Positions 63,023-64,000 of a stretch of DNA of 64,000 nucleotides are shown here, piece by piece. The notes under the pieces are model-generated. The model saw nothing but the letters and a program-made list of their open reading frames with translations, was not told where the DNA came from and made no database searches. Location: the NCBI GenBank assembly GCA_019096195.1, contig JAGTXK010000229.1, positions 248,001 to 312,000 on the forward strand, written 5' to 3'. Position 1 is the first letter of the stretch, and each line of letters opens with the position of its first letter. Source of the stretch: Boletus sp. NGJ (taxonomy: Eukaryota > Basidiomycota > Agaricomycetes > Boletales > Boletaceae). Both the position numbers and the translations under genes were made by a program.

Positions 63023-63967
63023 ATGACCACATACTCGATAACGACCGGTGCGTACCGACAAGACGAAGCTGCGTTGATGCTGACCATCAAACAAGAGCGT
63101 TCCCCGCGCATTGCAATTAACGTCGGTAGCCCGATACGTGCAGTGGTGTTCTCGGCGAACGACGAGTATATCATGAGCGGGCTCTATCGTTCAGTTGAAG
63201 TGTGGCGAGTGGCAGATGGCAAACAAATGGCAACAATGAAGGCGCGGGATGTCCAGTGTCTAGCTGCCTCGAACGATGGTAGCTGGATCGCCGCAGGAAC
63301 AGCGTTGGGCGAGCTCATTCTGTGGAACGCAACGACATACGAAAAGGTCTTCACGCACAAGGATGACGACGACACCAAATTCTACCAAGTCGATTTCTCA
63401 CCCGACTCGACTCGACTCGTTGGTGCGTCGGAGAACTGTACAGTCACCGTTTGGGACATGGCAACTCGCAGACGCGTACTCGGTCCGCTCTGTCACGAGA
63501 ATTTCGCGATTGCAGCAAAATACTCGCCGCAAGGTGATCGAATTGCAACAGCCACTTATGATTCAATTCGAGTCTACGACAGCAACGATGGCTACTTGCT
63601 CGTGGACATCCCAGTAGCAGTAGCGCCTTTCTGCAACACTGGTCTTCTCTGGTCAAATGACCAGCTCTTCATGGTATCCGAAGGTAGAATCAAGCAGATC
63701 GAAGCATCCACCGGTTCAGCAATTTCCGAATGGCCAGTTCCCGGAAGCGACTACCACTCGTGCATTGCCCTTCCGCAGCATGGTGAATTCAGCACGTACT
63801 CTGCAAAGCGTACCGTCACATTTTGGGACACGTCGACACATACCTTGCTCGGTCTCATCCAATACACTCAAGACATACGTTCAATCGCACTCTCTGCAGA
63901 CACCCGGTTTCTCGCGGTCAGTGGAGAGGACGGGAAGATCACCATAGAAAGTCTATCCCGCAGTACT
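63023..63967 (+). CDS. WD40-repeat protein, 3' end beyond the window
   Basis: Open from the ATG at 63023 (MTTYSITTGAYRQDEA) through five to six WD40 repeats (VEVWRVADGKQM, LILWNATTYEK, VTVWDMATRRRVLGP, IRVYDSNDGYLL, VTFWDTSTHTLLG, ITIESLSRST). A donor GTAAGC follows at 63968, matching the end of the repeat-coding exon in the paralogue at 57256-59057, so the apparent stop at 63986-63988 is probably intronic and the tail lies outside the window. No lesion seen. Confidence 0.8.
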
Positions 63968-64000
63968 GTAAGCATCGCGTATAGTTAGATTGCAGTGGAT

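Overview
The window looks like nuclear DNA of an Agaricomycete (mushroom-type basidiomycete). The reasons are: genes cut by many short GT-AG introns of about 35-75 nt, a FunK1-type kinase relic, DUF6533 and DUF6534 membrane-protein genes, TPR-CHAT and WD40 gene relics, a basidiomycete SMP-like microprotein, and Tc1/mariner plus DDE_3-type DNA transposon debris. No genus can be named from the sequence alone.

Layout. (1) 1-6770 is a transposon graveyard. Two arms of a TE-like unit lie in inverted orientation (1-3118 and about 5257-6769). They enclose a broken DDE_3 transposase that is itself split by a ~1 kb insertion. Arm 1 carries a 1,617-bp Tc1-like element; arm 2 keeps the empty TA target. 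(2) 7023-8307 is an intact two-exon wax-synthase-like MBOAT acyltransferase gene. (3) About 8990-22150 is an array of decayed segmental duplicates, each built around a DUF6533-type 7-TM gene (copies A, B, C), plus a gene-less relic, an internally inverted segment and DUF6914-like debris. (4) 23145-45285 is a dense, well-preserved block: SMP-like microprotein, FunK1 kinase pseudogene, tRNA-Val(CAC), GPI3/PIG-A, a WW-domain protein, UNC50/GMH1, calcineurin A, SEC31 and a secreted S1/P1 nuclease. Spliced models with consistent phase could be built for most of these and are given. (5) About 45900-63967 is again accessory: three CHAT-domain pseudogenes, each near DUF6914-like relics, the fourth and only fully intact DUF6533 gene (copy D, 382 aa), a DUF6534 gene, and two WD40-repeat paralogues, the last cut by the window end.

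How the parts relate. The central block is housekeeping: GPI-anchor synthesis (GPI3), COPII coat (SEC31), Golgi/ER membrane protein UNC50, and Ca2+/calmodulin signalling (CNA1). It lies between direct-orientation copies C and D of the same duplicated unit, which are nearly identical where compared although about 27 kb apart. The flanks are governed by duplication, transposition and gene decay. I did not find a coherent new defence or biosynthetic system. The most unusual signals are the sharp identity drop exactly at a Tc1 insertion point, the splice-site and indel decay among the four DUF6533 copies, and the repeated pairing of CHAT relics with DUF6914-like relics.
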